A DNA stretch of 64,000 nt from Panopea generosa (GCA_029582155.1 CM055901.1:7358874-7422873), one strand, 5' to 3'. Numbered from the stretch's first letter, positions 27,401-42,400 are shown. The notes: generated by a model not told the origin, from the letters alone. Program-made: numbers and translations.

Positions 27401-30400
27401 CATTAGGGATGTTATCGAGACATTATGATAGGTTAGGATGAACCTGGTTCCCGTATCTACTGTGGCCATTAGGGATGTTATCGAGACATTATGATAGGCT
27501 AGGATGAACCTGTTTCCTGTATCTACTGTGGCAATTAGGGATGTTATCGAGACATTATGATAGGCTAGGATGAACCTGGTTCCCGTATCTACTGTGGCCA
27601 TTAGGGATGTTATCGAGACATTATGATAGGCTAGGATGAACCTGGTTCCTGTATCTACTGTGGCAATTAGGGATGTTATCGAGACATTATGATAGGCTAG
27701 GATGAACCTGGTTCCTGTATCTACTGTGGCAATTAGGGATGTTATTGAGACATGATAGGCTAGGATGAACCTGGTTCCTGTATCTACTGTGGCAATTAGG
27801 GATGTTATTGAGACATGATAGGCTAGGATGAACCTGGTTCCCGTATCTACTGTGGCCATTAGGGATGTTATCAAAACATTATGATAGGCTAGGATGAACC
27901 TGGTTCCTGTATCTACTGTGGCAATTAGGGATGTTATCGAAACATTATGATAGGTTAGGATGAACCTGGTTCCCATATCTACTGTGGCAATGAGGGATGT
28001 TATTGAGACATGATAGGCTAGGATGAACCTGGTTCCCATATCTACTGTGGCAATGAGGGATGTTATTGAGACATGATAGGCTAGGATGAACCTGGTTCCC
28101 GTATCTACTGTGGCAATTAGGGATGTTATCGAAACATTATGATAGGCTATGATGAACCTGGTTCCTGTATCTACTGTGGCAATTAGGGATGTTATCGAAA
28201 CATTATGATAGGTTAGGATGAACCTGGTTCCCGTATCTACTGTGGCAATCCAGTATAACTGTAATAGATCACAACGTAGCTGTGACTTTTGCAGTTTCAT
28301 AAACCAATTCATTATTCTTGAAATAATTAATTTGCCAATATATGGTATTGGTAAATTGATAAATGGGAAATATTGGTGTAGACTGGGTACAGTTATAATA
28401 TAAATATAGTTTATCATCTCATGATCTTTCAACAAATAAAATTTATTCCTTGAATATATAAAGCAGCATAATCATATCTGGGGATATTGCTTTTATAAAG
28501 AAAGAAACAACTTGTTTATGAATGACAAACATTTTCGTGAATTCTCATGGCCTCCAATGCATTTATAACAGCTAACAGACACTTCTCTTAAAAGTGAATA
28601 AATTGTATTTTTAGTCTAAATTTACTGATCAGTAATTCTAACATGCAAATTAGCATTTAAAATTACCGATTCAATCATAAATACTTGGGCAATTCCGTCA
28701 TCCTTCAGTATTAGAAGGGCCACTAGTTATGTTCGATATTAGAAACCTTTTATAGAGCACTATAGCAAAAAATAGTGATGCTAAGAAAATGAACAAAAAC
28801 AAATTCTTGGCAACAAACTCCAATTGCCCAAGTCATAATCCATGCAGGAATATATCAAGATAGGTATGAATCTAAGTTGAAAATTGATTTACTTGATGAT
28901 GCCCGGAAATTTCAGTATAAATACTAAATCATTTGTGTTATTCCATGGGTCAGGTCTAATTCAAATATCGGCGTTAATAGTGAATTTAAATACATTCTTT
29001 TTGACGATAAATAACTATTTGGCACCAGATATGATCGAGATAGTGACTATATATGTCGCTTTAAATAGGAAGTTGCTTTCATTTGTTTCATTCGTGTCAA
29101 TCCTTTGACTGTAGGAGGATCAATTCAACATTGCCTAGCATGTTTTACATAAAAAACAAATATAAGAAAACTGCAGCTAATGTTACCCTCTTTTTCACAC
29201 TGTAGCCAGAACAAGCAGTTGTGTGGATATCTGACGGGTCCACCTAGGGCTTTCTCACTCCCCGTGTCCGCGTGTTGTACCTTGTAGACATCACTCATGG
29301 CTATCCCGTGTCTATCATACACTTCCAAAGCTCTGTAATGTAGCAGTAGTTCATACAATAAGCAATGAAAGATAAAATCGTCATATTTAGTCATAAGCAA
29401 TGAATATCTAATTTGTTGTTTTTCATTGTCAGCCATGATTTTTTTTCAGCCATCAAAAATATTGTATAGTGTCTTTCAAAATGGTAAACTTTTAAGAATT
29501 GTAAGGTAATTAATGGCAAGTCTTTAAATGTTAAAAAAAGATTGCACATATTAGAGAACAAATTATTTCTATGTGCACAATTGCTACCTTGAAACTGTTT
29601 TATAAATCATAATCTAAAACTTTCTCTTGTTCTATTCATGTGCTACAGATGACACATATAATACTTACGCTTACCTTAACACATAGGCTAATACAGACTG
29701 TGTCATGTGTCACATATCTTTATTATAATAGCTAGCAGAATTGACCAAGTGTCTACTTGTAACCCCCTAACCAACATAATTAATATTGTACGAGTACCTG
29801 ATGATCTTTCGCCTGTTGTTAGGGTGCATCTTTCTGGCCGTTGTACTGTCCACATCCATCAACTGTTTGTGTAACTCCCGGTTGCTGTACTTCTCATACT
29901 TCTCCCTGTCACAGTGCATCTCCTCTTCACTATCACTCCCAGACCTGCCATAACAGACAACCAGCAGTCAACACAGTCACATGTACAGGAGATTGGATCA
30001 ACCTATCTCTTTATATTGAACTCAATCATGTTCATTCCACAAACACCAAACAATAAACATTAAAAATCTCAATGTTTTAGAGAATACTACAATCACATGC
30101 AAGAATCTGGGATCTTTTTTCACTCCCACTGGTATGTGCTCCAATTCACATAGGGGTTATGATTTTCAGCGAAATGTTTGTAAATTAGGCCATTATAATT
30201 CAATTGCTAGATTATCATCCAAAGTTTTCTTTAAAAGGGGGAGGGCAGGAGGATTTTATTATTTTTATTTTTTTGCTTTTTTATGTGTTTTTTTGTGATA
30301 ATAAAAGGATCGGGGCGGCATGAAAATTAGGGGCAGGCAGGGATGATAATCTAGCAATTAATTTTTCATGGCCTTTTAAAATTTTTTTAGCCATAAATGG

Positions 30401-33400
30401 TATACATGTTATCAGAGCCATGAAAAATCACCATTTTGTCTTTCAAAATATTTACATAATTATACACATGTATTTTGCACTAAAGAGTACATAAAACAAA
30501 TCATTACCTTTGTTTTACAGAACTATCCCCTTCATCACCAGCTCCACTCTCAGGGGACAGTAAAACAGTTTCACTGTCAGCAGTTTGATCTTCCAATTCA
30601 TTCCTATGCCTTTTTATGCCTATTGTCCAACATAAATATAAACATCTATACTTTATACATAGTTATGATTGGTCCCCAACCACTATTATACTAAAATGAA
30701 TATTGAATATTTTAACAATAAATTCTTCATTCTCATCTCTGACAGCATCCTTCAAGGTTGGATAGTTATAATATGTTGAAGGCACACACTGCAATTTTGA
30801 TATTTTTTTCACTCAACACTGTTTTGTACAATTATATATTACCCACATAATAAATTAGGAAATTAAAACTCTTCAGTATGTATGCACATCCTTAAATAAG
30901 TTTTCTATTTTGTAAAGGGGCATAACTGTGGTAAATAGACACAAGACATCCTACTTCCCAGAATTGTGATCATCTGTGACAAAAAAATGTGAAAATATCA
31001 GCACGAGTATATTCTGTCAAATTTTAATCAGTGTGATAGAAATCAACTCCAAGGAAATAAAGCACAGTTACTGTATACTGGTTCTTTAAGATGTTTACTT
31101 ATACTTCATAACTACCGGTAGTGTGACACCACTACCATTAGCTTTATAAAACCTGTCAATTATTTCATAACTAAAAAACTATTTGTAGATTAATACCAGG
31201 CCTGGTTGGCTCAGTTGGTAATGCATCTGACTATAAATCCAGGGGTCATGAATTTGAATCCCTGCCAAGCCACAGTTTTCATGATGATTGATATATGATA
31301 TTGAGTCTCATTATCATTTGTCTCTCTATGCTGATTCAAGTGGAAAAGTTATCAGTTACTTGTTAAGATGGATGTGATTGAGTACTGGTTAACCTTCCAG
31401 GATCCCAGGAAAAACATGGTTAAGTAAACTGATGTCTGTCAGCCTTTAATGGCATAAAATGCTGTTAAATATTCAAATTAAATTGTAGATTATTATATCA
31501 ATATGCCATTATTTTGTTCATGTGTAAAAACTAATTTGATGTGTGAACATGGGTAGAATTAAGTTCAACATTTCCAAGTGTCCCTTTATAGCTGTAATCC
31601 AACCATTGATTTTTGTTCTCTATTCTATAGTAAATAATAAAAAAGTGAATGTTTGTTATTTACAGAGACCAAAAGGAAAGAATTGAAACTTACATTTTAC
31701 TGTTTGTCAACCTCTGCATTATTTTCACCAATTTCCAAGCATCATTTTATTTTAAATTCGCAATTCAAACATGATAATGCTTTCAAAATAAATCAATAAT
31801 GCCATTCAAAATAAGGAAAATGCATTTTTAAAGAAGAATAAACAAGGATTATTTATAACCACAATTATGCCACTACCCCACGGAAGTGCTTCCTTTTTCC
31901 AATGGTTTTATTATTGGATCTAGTGCAATTTTAAGGCATAGTACCTATAGGCATAGTATTGTACTAGATCTAATAATATATCAATTTTCATTTTTTTAGA
32001 TTTTTACAGGATGAAAACCGGTGGAGTTTATTGTTTGTGTAACAATGTCTGCAAATATTTGTCTTCCCATCATAAATTATTTTGAATGTCATTTTTATGT
32101 TAATGATTAAAACTATTTATATGGGATCGGTCAATGAATAGCATATCATCAACACTTCACATACTGTTATTTTAAGATACAATTTGGCAATTTTGAGTCA
32201 CAGATGCACTGAACAAATTCAACTCAGACCAGAGTTCAACATGATAATCAAAGGTCTGGAAGGCCTAAGGGAAGGCTCACTGATTGTGTTAATTAAAAAA
32301 TGTAGATTCGGGAAATTGGAAAACTTAGTTAGATTTCTAATATGTTAAGTATGAAGGCAATTCATTGGGATTTAGAAAAGAATGTGATGTGTTTGATATT
32401 TCTTTTGTGTATCTGTATAAATAATCTCCTGCATACAATACAGAGTTTCATATCAATACTTTTCTAACAGTACCTATCAAACAATTTTAATAATGCATTT
32501 GCAAAAAATGCTAAACAACATGGTACACACTGTCTTCCCTGTGAAAATTGACTGAATATTTGATGACCCTGGTGAAAATTGCCATTTACAGGGAATTTTG
32601 TAAACTGGTATTCTGGTGGTCCAGGATTCCTTTCCACATCTCCACATAAAATCAAAATAAAAGTTATCAACACGAACAACCTATAAGAAAGCTTGACAAA
32701 CAAACCTTCATATTTTGACATTTGACTTTTTGATAGAGTATTGATCAACACATGCTTCACAGAAAAACTACTATTTTACATCTCCACTGCTCAATATCTA
32801 TCCCCATTATTTCATCAAAAAAAATTAATGTACCGCTTTAAAGTGCCTTTTAATAATGTGCAAACAATCACAATGAATGAATTATTGTTTATTTAAAAAA
32901 TAGTTATATTCTTTAAAAAAAACACAGATATACAATTCAAATGAGTCATCTGAACTCTTAACTTGTCCAACTCCTCAAGCAAGAATTGCAACGATTCAGC
33001 TCCAGATATATATTATGTTTTAATTTCAACTCCAGATTTTGTTTTTCCATGAATCATCTTCAGTCTGGCAATCATATATTTTGTGCTACAAATCCAGTCA
33101 AATTTAATATCTCCAGTTCAATAGTTATGATTTATTGATAACAAAACACATTCAGAACAAAATGTTTCTGATTCTCCGAGAATATACGACACATATCCGT
33201 AACTCTTTGTCCAGAACATAACAAACATGATCTACTTATAGATTTACGTGTATATTGACTTTAGTTATGTTCGATTCCCATATATCTTCCAATCAACAAT
33301 ATAAGTTATCAATTAATAGCATAATAAACGGTTTTGTGTGACCTGGATTTAATCAATCTAAAAAATACAACACAGAAACCAGAAACACAACAAACATAAC

Positions 33401-36400
33401 GGTCGGATGACCTAATTAACAGTTAAATATGTTTGGATAAACTAATTTGCAACGAAAATTGAATAGCAATACAACAGTATATGAGAAGGGTAAATATATA
33501 AATGAAATTATGAATGTATATTTAAATCAATTACTTTGGGCAGTGGATCTGTACATCAGCATCAAAACACTGCTTGCATAAGATGACAGTTTGGTGCGTT
33601 TTTTTCTATCAACAAAAAAAAATAGCCCCAAACCTAATTTCTTTATTTTACTATCAAAATCAAAAGAGGACATCCCATAGTAAATGAAATCACACTAACA
33701 ATCACTATTTACTCAAACTATGAGTTATTATATTGAAAACATGTCAATATTTCACCCTGTTAATGGTTACACCTGATTAGTCGAATAATGTTAGAGATTA
33801 TAGCCCACTCTCCCACCAGATGACATCACTATGCATAGAAGTAAAACATATTTTTATCAATGAAAATTGCCGCGTTTTTTTAGTGCACAGCGAGATTAGT
33901 GTATTCTTCCGCATTTCCATGGAAATTGTATGCTTCCCGTATCATATCTTTGAACTTTTATACAGAAAAAAATCTGCAATAAATTTTGATGAAATTTTGA
34001 TGTATAATACGTCCTCTGCTATGGCAAATGCTTTTAGAAACTTGTCAACTACTTTATCGGTTGGATGAACATGGCAGTTCCTGTCATACATTATCTTTAT
34101 AACAGATTGCTAGGGCTGCACGACAGCTATGGAAGTCAGAGCTTCTATTGCCTTCCAAAAATGGGTCAATTTGTAAAACAGGTATACATCAGGGCTTCTA
34201 AAATCACTGGTTTTTCGGTTTTTGGACTGATTTCTAATGTTCAAAGCCAGTTTTCGTTTCAAAATTTAATAAAAAATCGGTCCAGATATTTTCTATCGGA
34301 TGTATAAATTACCCTCTATTATGCTTTACTAAGCTGTGAAATATGCCTTGCGGCAATAACATTCGATTGTTTTGTGACCCGCTGTGCATAAGGAAGTCAA
34401 TTTTGACTACCGGTAAGCCAATACAGATATGTAGGGAATTTTTCGGAAGAGTCTATCGCTACGTAACAGTCCTTCGATGTGTGATCAGTGGCCCATATTG
34501 GTTCATCAAAACAGTTTTGCTTGCCGTAATACGTTAAATTGTTTGCTCATGACGTTTATTTTTTCCAAGTGGTCAAAGCTGGGACTTTTTGACAAAAAAT
34601 TGCTTGTGTCTTTAAAATATTTAATAAAAACGCGCAGTATTACTTGTTTGTTTGAGTGTTTTAACAGTGACTTTAATTATAATATTAATGACATTAATTA
34701 GGAAAGTGACCAAACCTGGACCGATTTTAATTTGATGTTGGACTGGAACTATTCCATTAGCCATAATGTTGGAAAAATAGTTGTCCACAGAGTACATACC
34801 GTTCATATATCTTATCCATTAATTTGATATATTTCCACCATATTACTAACTTCGAAATCCAAAAGCATGCTTCAATTTTCAAAAAGAAACGACATAAACA
34901 TGTCACTTTCAAGGTCTTGAAATCATGTACGTTTCACCCGTACAATATCTCTTTGGTGTTAGCCGAAGTTTGGCGACGTCACAGTCATCAAAGAAACGAC
35001 AGCAAATGTGTTGTTTCATTCAATACATACAATGAAATTGTGCAGTTTGTTTGTGTTCACTTAAAAAAGGATTTTGTCGATAAGTTTTATATTCCATTTT
35101 AAATATCTTCCATTACATGCAAACGTTTTTTTAATGAATTGATAATACTATGACAGGAGACAGAGTTGAAAGTGGTTGTACACAAATTTACATATATTCA
35201 TATATAGTTTAGCGAGAATAATACTGCTATTGGCTAGTCTGTTTAAATGACACATTTAATAAAAAGTGCTTCTGACAATGTTCAAAGCATTGAATGTGGC
35301 ATCGGCTCGAGACGAACCGAGGCTATATCCCGATACACAATACTTCCGGTTTACATCCTGAATCTATTTTTTGCGTGAAATTGATTGAAACTGGTTCATT
35401 CAAATCAGAATACATGATGTTGGTAATAATAATGCACATATTTCGAAAAGTTTAGTCAAATTAAACACAGATAGTATGAAAAATAAACGAACTGATAAAA
35501 CTGTGCTGTGGGTGGGGAATTAGGATATATCTATATATATATATATATATATACATGCATGGGCATAATATTGAGTGGTTTTAAAAGAAAAAAGTGTGAT
35601 TCTTACGACAGCCATTCTTACGGAAATAAAAACCCTGGATCGATTTGCATTTTGGAATTTTAGAAGCCCTGGTATACGTGCATTACAATGTCATCAATAT
35701 CAGGTACATGTGGCCAGTTTACGAAATTTTGATTAATTTTATACTTAAGTTTTATAAATATATACACCTTACTTGAACACAAGGACAGACTTTTTATTGA
35801 AGCTTACCTTCTAATTTTGGAATCTTTGCTGGCTTTTCTGTGCCTTTCGAAGCTGCTCTGTTAATAACCTGAAAACATATCATTCAAACATAGATCAATT
35901 AGACCAATATCCAGAATCTGCACTGCCAGTAGATGTTATAGACACAAGGAAATATGTACATCAATGTCGGGGATCAAATCTGACTTTTTGTCAACATTTC
36001 TAATTATGTAATTAAGAGCACTTTAATTTAAACTGAACATGAAAAAAAAAGCATTTGTTAGCTCCCTTCACCAAACTTGGTGCGATTGAGTGATATAACT
36101 TCTTTTCTCATTTTATCAAAGCCACATGTTCAGGAAACAGGAATCTAACAAGTAACAATATCTCAGATTCTGGATTCCTGTGTTTGCTGCCCAGTGTTTC
36201 GCTCTGGAATACTTCTCTATAGGACATGACTGTAAGCTATATACAGCTTTTTATTTGAAGCTTTGACAAGTTTTACCTTAGACACTGAACTGGAAACTGG
36301 ATTTGATTTGATTTGCAGATAGTCTCTTATAGCTGTTTGTAGTTCTTGTCAATGATGAACCGTTTATAAACCAAATGGACCCAGAACAAAGTCTCATCAG

Positions 36401-39400
36401 CATCTATCAGCCACTTACCAGTCCTTCTACATTACACTGGACTCCAATCATCTCTCATATTCAAGAGTCAAACACTATTATGAAGTGTTAATAACCGCCA
36501 ATGGCCAAGTAGGGTTGATACAAACACAGTGTTGTAAAATTCCATAACCATTTTCACTTCATCCTGGTGTATTTTAACAGTTTGATTACGACTGACAAAC
36601 ATGTCTAAATTGCATACACAAGTTCCATGTTCAGTAATACACACACACACACTACCAAAGATGATTCGATATAAAACAGCCACAATAACCCAATCAATCC
36701 AAGTGAATGGAAAAGGACCCAGTGTCAATATAAATAACCCTATAAAAGTTGTACCTGTATTTTTTACTTATTGTCACCCAGTAATTATGAGAAAAAAACA
36801 TTTTTTCATATTTTAAAATTATCCTAGTATTTTAAAAAATTTCATGATATTTCCCCTTGATAAAATCTTTAAAAATAACATTCCATGACTGTTCCAAAAA
36901 AGATCCTTTTCCATCATGTGCTTGACCTTGCTCACCTTGTCAAGTGCTAGTATTAACAATCTGATGCGATCTTCACAGTTTATAGTGGCTAAAAAATAAA
37001 CATCATGAATTCTATAATTCTTTTTAGCAATAACATGGGAGGAATTCAGAAAATAAACTTAAACTCGGTTGAGTTTAAGAGAAAAAACATGTTATTATTA
37101 ACCATGCATGCACATAATAATTCGTTTAAAAAATTACAATAACCCCTGGTACATCTATTATACCAAAAGTTCATAAACAAATACAGGGCGCCTATAACAG
37201 TCGTAGACCCCCAGTGAAGATATTTTAATCCTAAGGTGCGACTCTAATTACATAATGAAAGTTTAAGTCAGATTAAATTATCTGCATGTGTTGTGGAATC
37301 ATGGGAGAAATTGCAGGTCTGGTGAAACTGAGGAAAGTTCACACACTGTCTCACCTTGTTCTTAACAACCAGATCTTATCATGGCAGGTCACGCCACAGC
37401 ACATGTATTTATGGACATGAGAAAATATTTTACAGAAACTATTTCTGACAACAAAGAATGATTTAAACTAGTTTATGGCAATGAGGTTTTAATGTTCCTC
37501 ACATAATGTCACTGTTAATATCAAGGTGAGACTGTGATGGTGTATTTGTCAGGTCTGATACATGGCAATGGTAGTGGAGGACTGTTTGACACTAATCATT
37601 TTAATCAACCATTTATAAATTGCCTGACTGCACTTTCCAGATGAACTGATCCATGGAAATTCCCACAAACTTACAATTCTAGGGTTTCAAACCCACTTCA
37701 GATACAGGTACAGAAAGGTAGACAGTTTCGTTTGGCCAAAACTTAGACAAATTTTTGGGGGCAGTGATTTAGCAGACGCACTGAAAGCTTACATTATTTT
37801 CTTATACAATGATTTAACAATTGCGTTTCCTTACTACAAACCTAATAAACACGCTATAAGCCTACCCCGAAACAAAAAGTAGTTCCATAGCTTTCAACGA
37901 TACAATCAATATTTAAAGATTGTAATTAAAAAGATAATTAGCATATATAAAATTAAAAATGTATTTAGTATAAATTGATGTATATCGGTGATATTCAGCC
38001 TTCAACAGCAACGTCATTATGCATAGAGCTCAGTAATACAAACGTACCACACTAATGCACAGACAACAATTTGTTTAACAATTCAGTGTTTATTAAGCAA
38101 CCCCGGGTTTTTAAAGAGTGGATCCACCATTGTTAACTAATGGTCACAATAAAATTTGTACTATATCAGTCACTTCTCGCTATTGTACAATTTTATTACA
38201 TGATTATGGTAAAGATCTTTGCAGTTGTGCATATTTTACTATTTTCTACCATTTTAAACATTTGCACTGGACAAATAAGATAAACATGTTTTATCAAAGC
38301 AGCGTACAAACATTCATAACCATTTCCAATTCAAGAATTAAATCAGCCTTGGTGTCTATTTCCTTATCACTATCTAGTAACGTACATCAGTAGCAAATCT
38401 ACATTCCGATCATCCTCGACTTTATATCTATATATCTGCCTCTATCATTTTAACTATTCTGAGTTTCAAATCATCTTGTCTGTTTTTATGCTTCCGCTAT
38501 TCGAAAACATGATGAAGGGTAAAATTATACCAGCACGTCTGTTCGTCTGTGTTTCGTTTATCTGAGGTAAACAATTGGTTTCCAATCAACAACCTTTAAA
38601 GGTGTGTGTGTATTTTATCAATATGTCGTTTGTAGCTGTATAATGAATAACGACCCTTTTTTACTTTAAATCTTTGTTAAAAATTTGTTTCCGATAAATA
38701 GTGGGGGCATTCATATCAACAGACACATTTCCAGTTTTTATGGGTTTTTTCTTCAAAGTGGAAATTGAATGTGCTAAGTCCAGAACACTTTGAAATTTTA
38801 CATTTGATAGAAAGCTTGGCACTTCTGAAAATAATATGGAGTTGAACTATAATACTAATTTCTTATCTTGGAACTAAAAAAAATCTTTGAGTTGAATTTT
38901 TTTGAACTGTCATATACAGGCCTTCTAAAATTCAAAAATGCAAATCGGTCCAGGTTTTTTACTACCGTAAGAACCGCACTTATTTAAAAAAAATCACTTA
39001 AATTGCCTTACATTATGTCTTTACATGTATGCATACCCCACCCACCATGTCAGCAGCATCATGTATTTTCTGCGTTTATCTATTAATAAGGAACGATTTC
39101 AAGTTTATTTGTGTATTATTTATAACATACTTTACCACAATGTGTACATTTTAATGACTGACATAATGTTTCCGTGTTACTGAATAATTTTCATTATATT
39201 AAAAATGATCGATCGAACCGGAAGTGATGCAAGTTCCGGAAGCTGCGTGAAATAATCACCGTGGAAACCAATGTAACGGTTCAACCACCAAAATAAATCA
39301 TTCAGAACCTATTCCACATCAAAACAAAATCGGTCCGGGTTTTATCACTTTCATTAATTAATGTCATCAATTTTATCATTAAATTATTTTTTTTAAAAAA

Positions 39401-42400
39401 ATGAAACAAACAAGTAATGCTGCACGTTTTATCAAATATTTTAATGACGCAAACAATATTCGGTCCGACCGTCCCAGCTTTGGTTAGCGGTATATCAAAG
39501 AAATTACGGACGCAAACATAGTCTTTTGATGAACCGACAGAACGCTATGGGTCGCTGATCACACATCGGAGGCGTGCTTCATAGCGATAGACTCTTCCGA
39601 TAAACTCCCCTAATATCGTCAATGGTTTGGTCGAAATTGACATGTTTTCGCACAGCAGGTGACTAAAGTTACGGATTATTGTGTCAAATGATATTGCCGC
39701 AAGGCGTATTTCAAAGGTCAGTATGGCATGATAAGAGCAATTTATGAGATTTTATACGACCAATAGAAAATATCTGGACCGATTTTTTTATTGAACTTTG
39801 AAAATATTTGACCGATTTTTTATTAAACTTTGAAACGAAAACCGGTTTTGAACTTCAGAAATCGGTCCAAAAACCGAAAAACCGGCAATTTTAGAAGGCC
39901 TGGTCATATATCACAGAATGACACATATCTTGTAGATGAACATCCGCCAAATTGCCATACCTATTACATAGCAGACACATATACTTTCAAGTACCATTAC
40001 AAATTCAGGTACCTTCTCTGCCTTATTCTTAAAAGAGGCCAACCTTGCACAGAACATGTAAGTATTGTACCCTGTAATTGAAATACTGGCAATGGTGCAA
40101 ACTGGTCTTCTTGTCTATTACAAAAAATAAACCTTACACATTCCGCCCCCTTCAGTACTTTCAATGCTTTGATTTTGTATTTTCTCAGATGAAGTGACTC
40201 ATATACATGTATATTATATATGACATTTTGTCTTCGAAATGGCACAATGCTGTAAATGGTGTAAGTGCTCCACTGAAGTGTGTCTCATCTGATTTCAAGA
40301 GACATTTCTCCAATATATAGGAGATCTTTGGTTACAGTGAATATAATACATGTCATGGTCTCTTCCATCTGATTCAGGCGTGTGTTCTCATCTTTTTTAT
40401 TTTTTTTTTAATATTTTTTATTTCAGAATACACAATTGTATCTGCATATGACAAGATATTTAGTAATAAAATGCAATAGAAAGATGCACATATGATAGGA
40501 GTTTTTCATTTAAACGATGAAAACAGCAAAACAACAATATGTATTGAACTGACAACACATTAAATCATGTATAGTGGTAATAATGTTCCATTTTCCCCTT
40601 ATATTATTTGCATTTGATGTAGGATACATATTAAGTGAGTATAACTCAAGATTTTATAACGTTTAATTTGTTCTATACTAGGAAGACAATTTTTTTCAAT
40701 CTGCACGAGTCAACTCAACTTATACGTTATATGGTAGTGGGAGAAACCTCAGACTTATGAACCTGAGCAGAACCACTGTACCGTCCTCCCACAAGTAGCT
40801 GGCAACTTTCTCACATGAAGTCTTATGGAACAAGCTGGACTCAAAACCTACAACCCCAGCAGTGACAGGTTGAGTGATCTTACACCTTAGGCAATCAAGC
40901 CACAGAAGACCCAATGGTCTGTTGAACATCATGATAATTACATGTATATACTGTGATGGGGATTACAGTTACACTGATGGGAAGCAAGTGTGCCCCATTG
41001 CGAAAACAGACAGTCACAGATTACATTACATCAGACTATTATTTATTTAATTCATAGGTAAAACCAATCAAGTGTTTGTACTAAGAAGTAACTTTGAAAG
41101 TTTGATCATGTTCTTTAGAGCACACTCATTATGTACCATCCACAATTAATTTTGAAATTACAATAAATATAAATTAAACAGGGAATTATAAATCGAGTAA
41201 AGTACCACTTTGCATTCATTATGTGGACAGTAAAGCCAGGTATGGTCATGCCAGCAGCAGGTATGGTCATGCCAGCAGACTGTAACACACCAACAGAGTG
41301 CCTACCAATATTAGTGTTCACGGGTGAAATTTAATTAAGATTTTGCTGAATAAAACAATATTTATTTTTATTTTAGGATGGAAAACATTTAAAATTTCCA
41401 TATTTAAAGTGCAATTACAAAACATAACTCACTGATAAATCTCTCTATATTTCATCAAAAAAAATAGAATAAAAAGAGTTATATAGTAGGAAGTATTGGT
41501 CTACATTGTTTTCATATAGTATCTTGATCTAAGAGCTAATCTTTTGACCAGTATGGCAAATCTGTAATCTGCCCCAGTTTCACTAAAATACTGTTATTTT
41601 ACTAAAACTCAATAGTGGACTCAATTTCATACTAAAAATGAACACCCTATTTGAGTTAAAGTAACATACCAAGACCTGGTGTTTGTAAAACAAGATTTTT
41701 TCAGGCAAAATAAAGCAAGCCACTGGGACAGTTTTATTTGTTCAGTCTCCAGGCCATCAGTGCCGACTTCCATTCTTGTAGCTCAGAAAGTTTTAACATT
41801 CCCATTCAAAGTTTTCACCAGGTTCTGTCTGGAGTCTAGTTCAACAGCGTGGGGGTACGGTTTAAACATCTGGTATAAGTTACGCAGATTAAAAATGCCT
41901 ACTGACACTTTAAATATACATAATATATATAAATATAAACTATAAGCCTATCAAAATGCAACAAGATGCATAGCACATGCACACATAAGTCACAAAAAAT
42001 TAAGAATCTTGCAAATGTGTGCCTGTGGATTTCACCTGAACTTTTCTTCCCCAAAACAACAAAAGATTTCTGCTATATACATATATAACCACTAAACAGA
42101 CAAGTTCATATAATACAACCTGTTTCATTCATAAAAATTCCCAGACTACCAGAGGGTGGGAATTTCCGTGTGTTTCGACATAAATATGTCTGTTAAAAAT
42201 ACGCTCACTTAATCTGTAATGTACATGTCAGCATGCCCGCTGTCAGGGGGGTGAAGCTCATTTAACAATTTACAATAAGCATGAAACATCGTAAAACTGA
42301 TGCAGAACATTGCAAACAAAGTGGCAATAAATATAAAAACTTGTATTAGTACTTGTGTTAATGGAGTACTTCATTATAATAAGTGAAAATCATAACGTAG

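Noticed and set aside
22235-28435. The 2066-codon minus frame as a giant repetitive protein gene
   Set aside because: It is fully explained by a satellite with unit length divisible by 3. It lacks promoter or start context, has free amino-acid variation, and lies inside a TRIT1 intron.
34065-35102. Four short ORFs as genes
   Set aside because: They lie within the non-autonomous hAT-type element and show no transposase or other motif.
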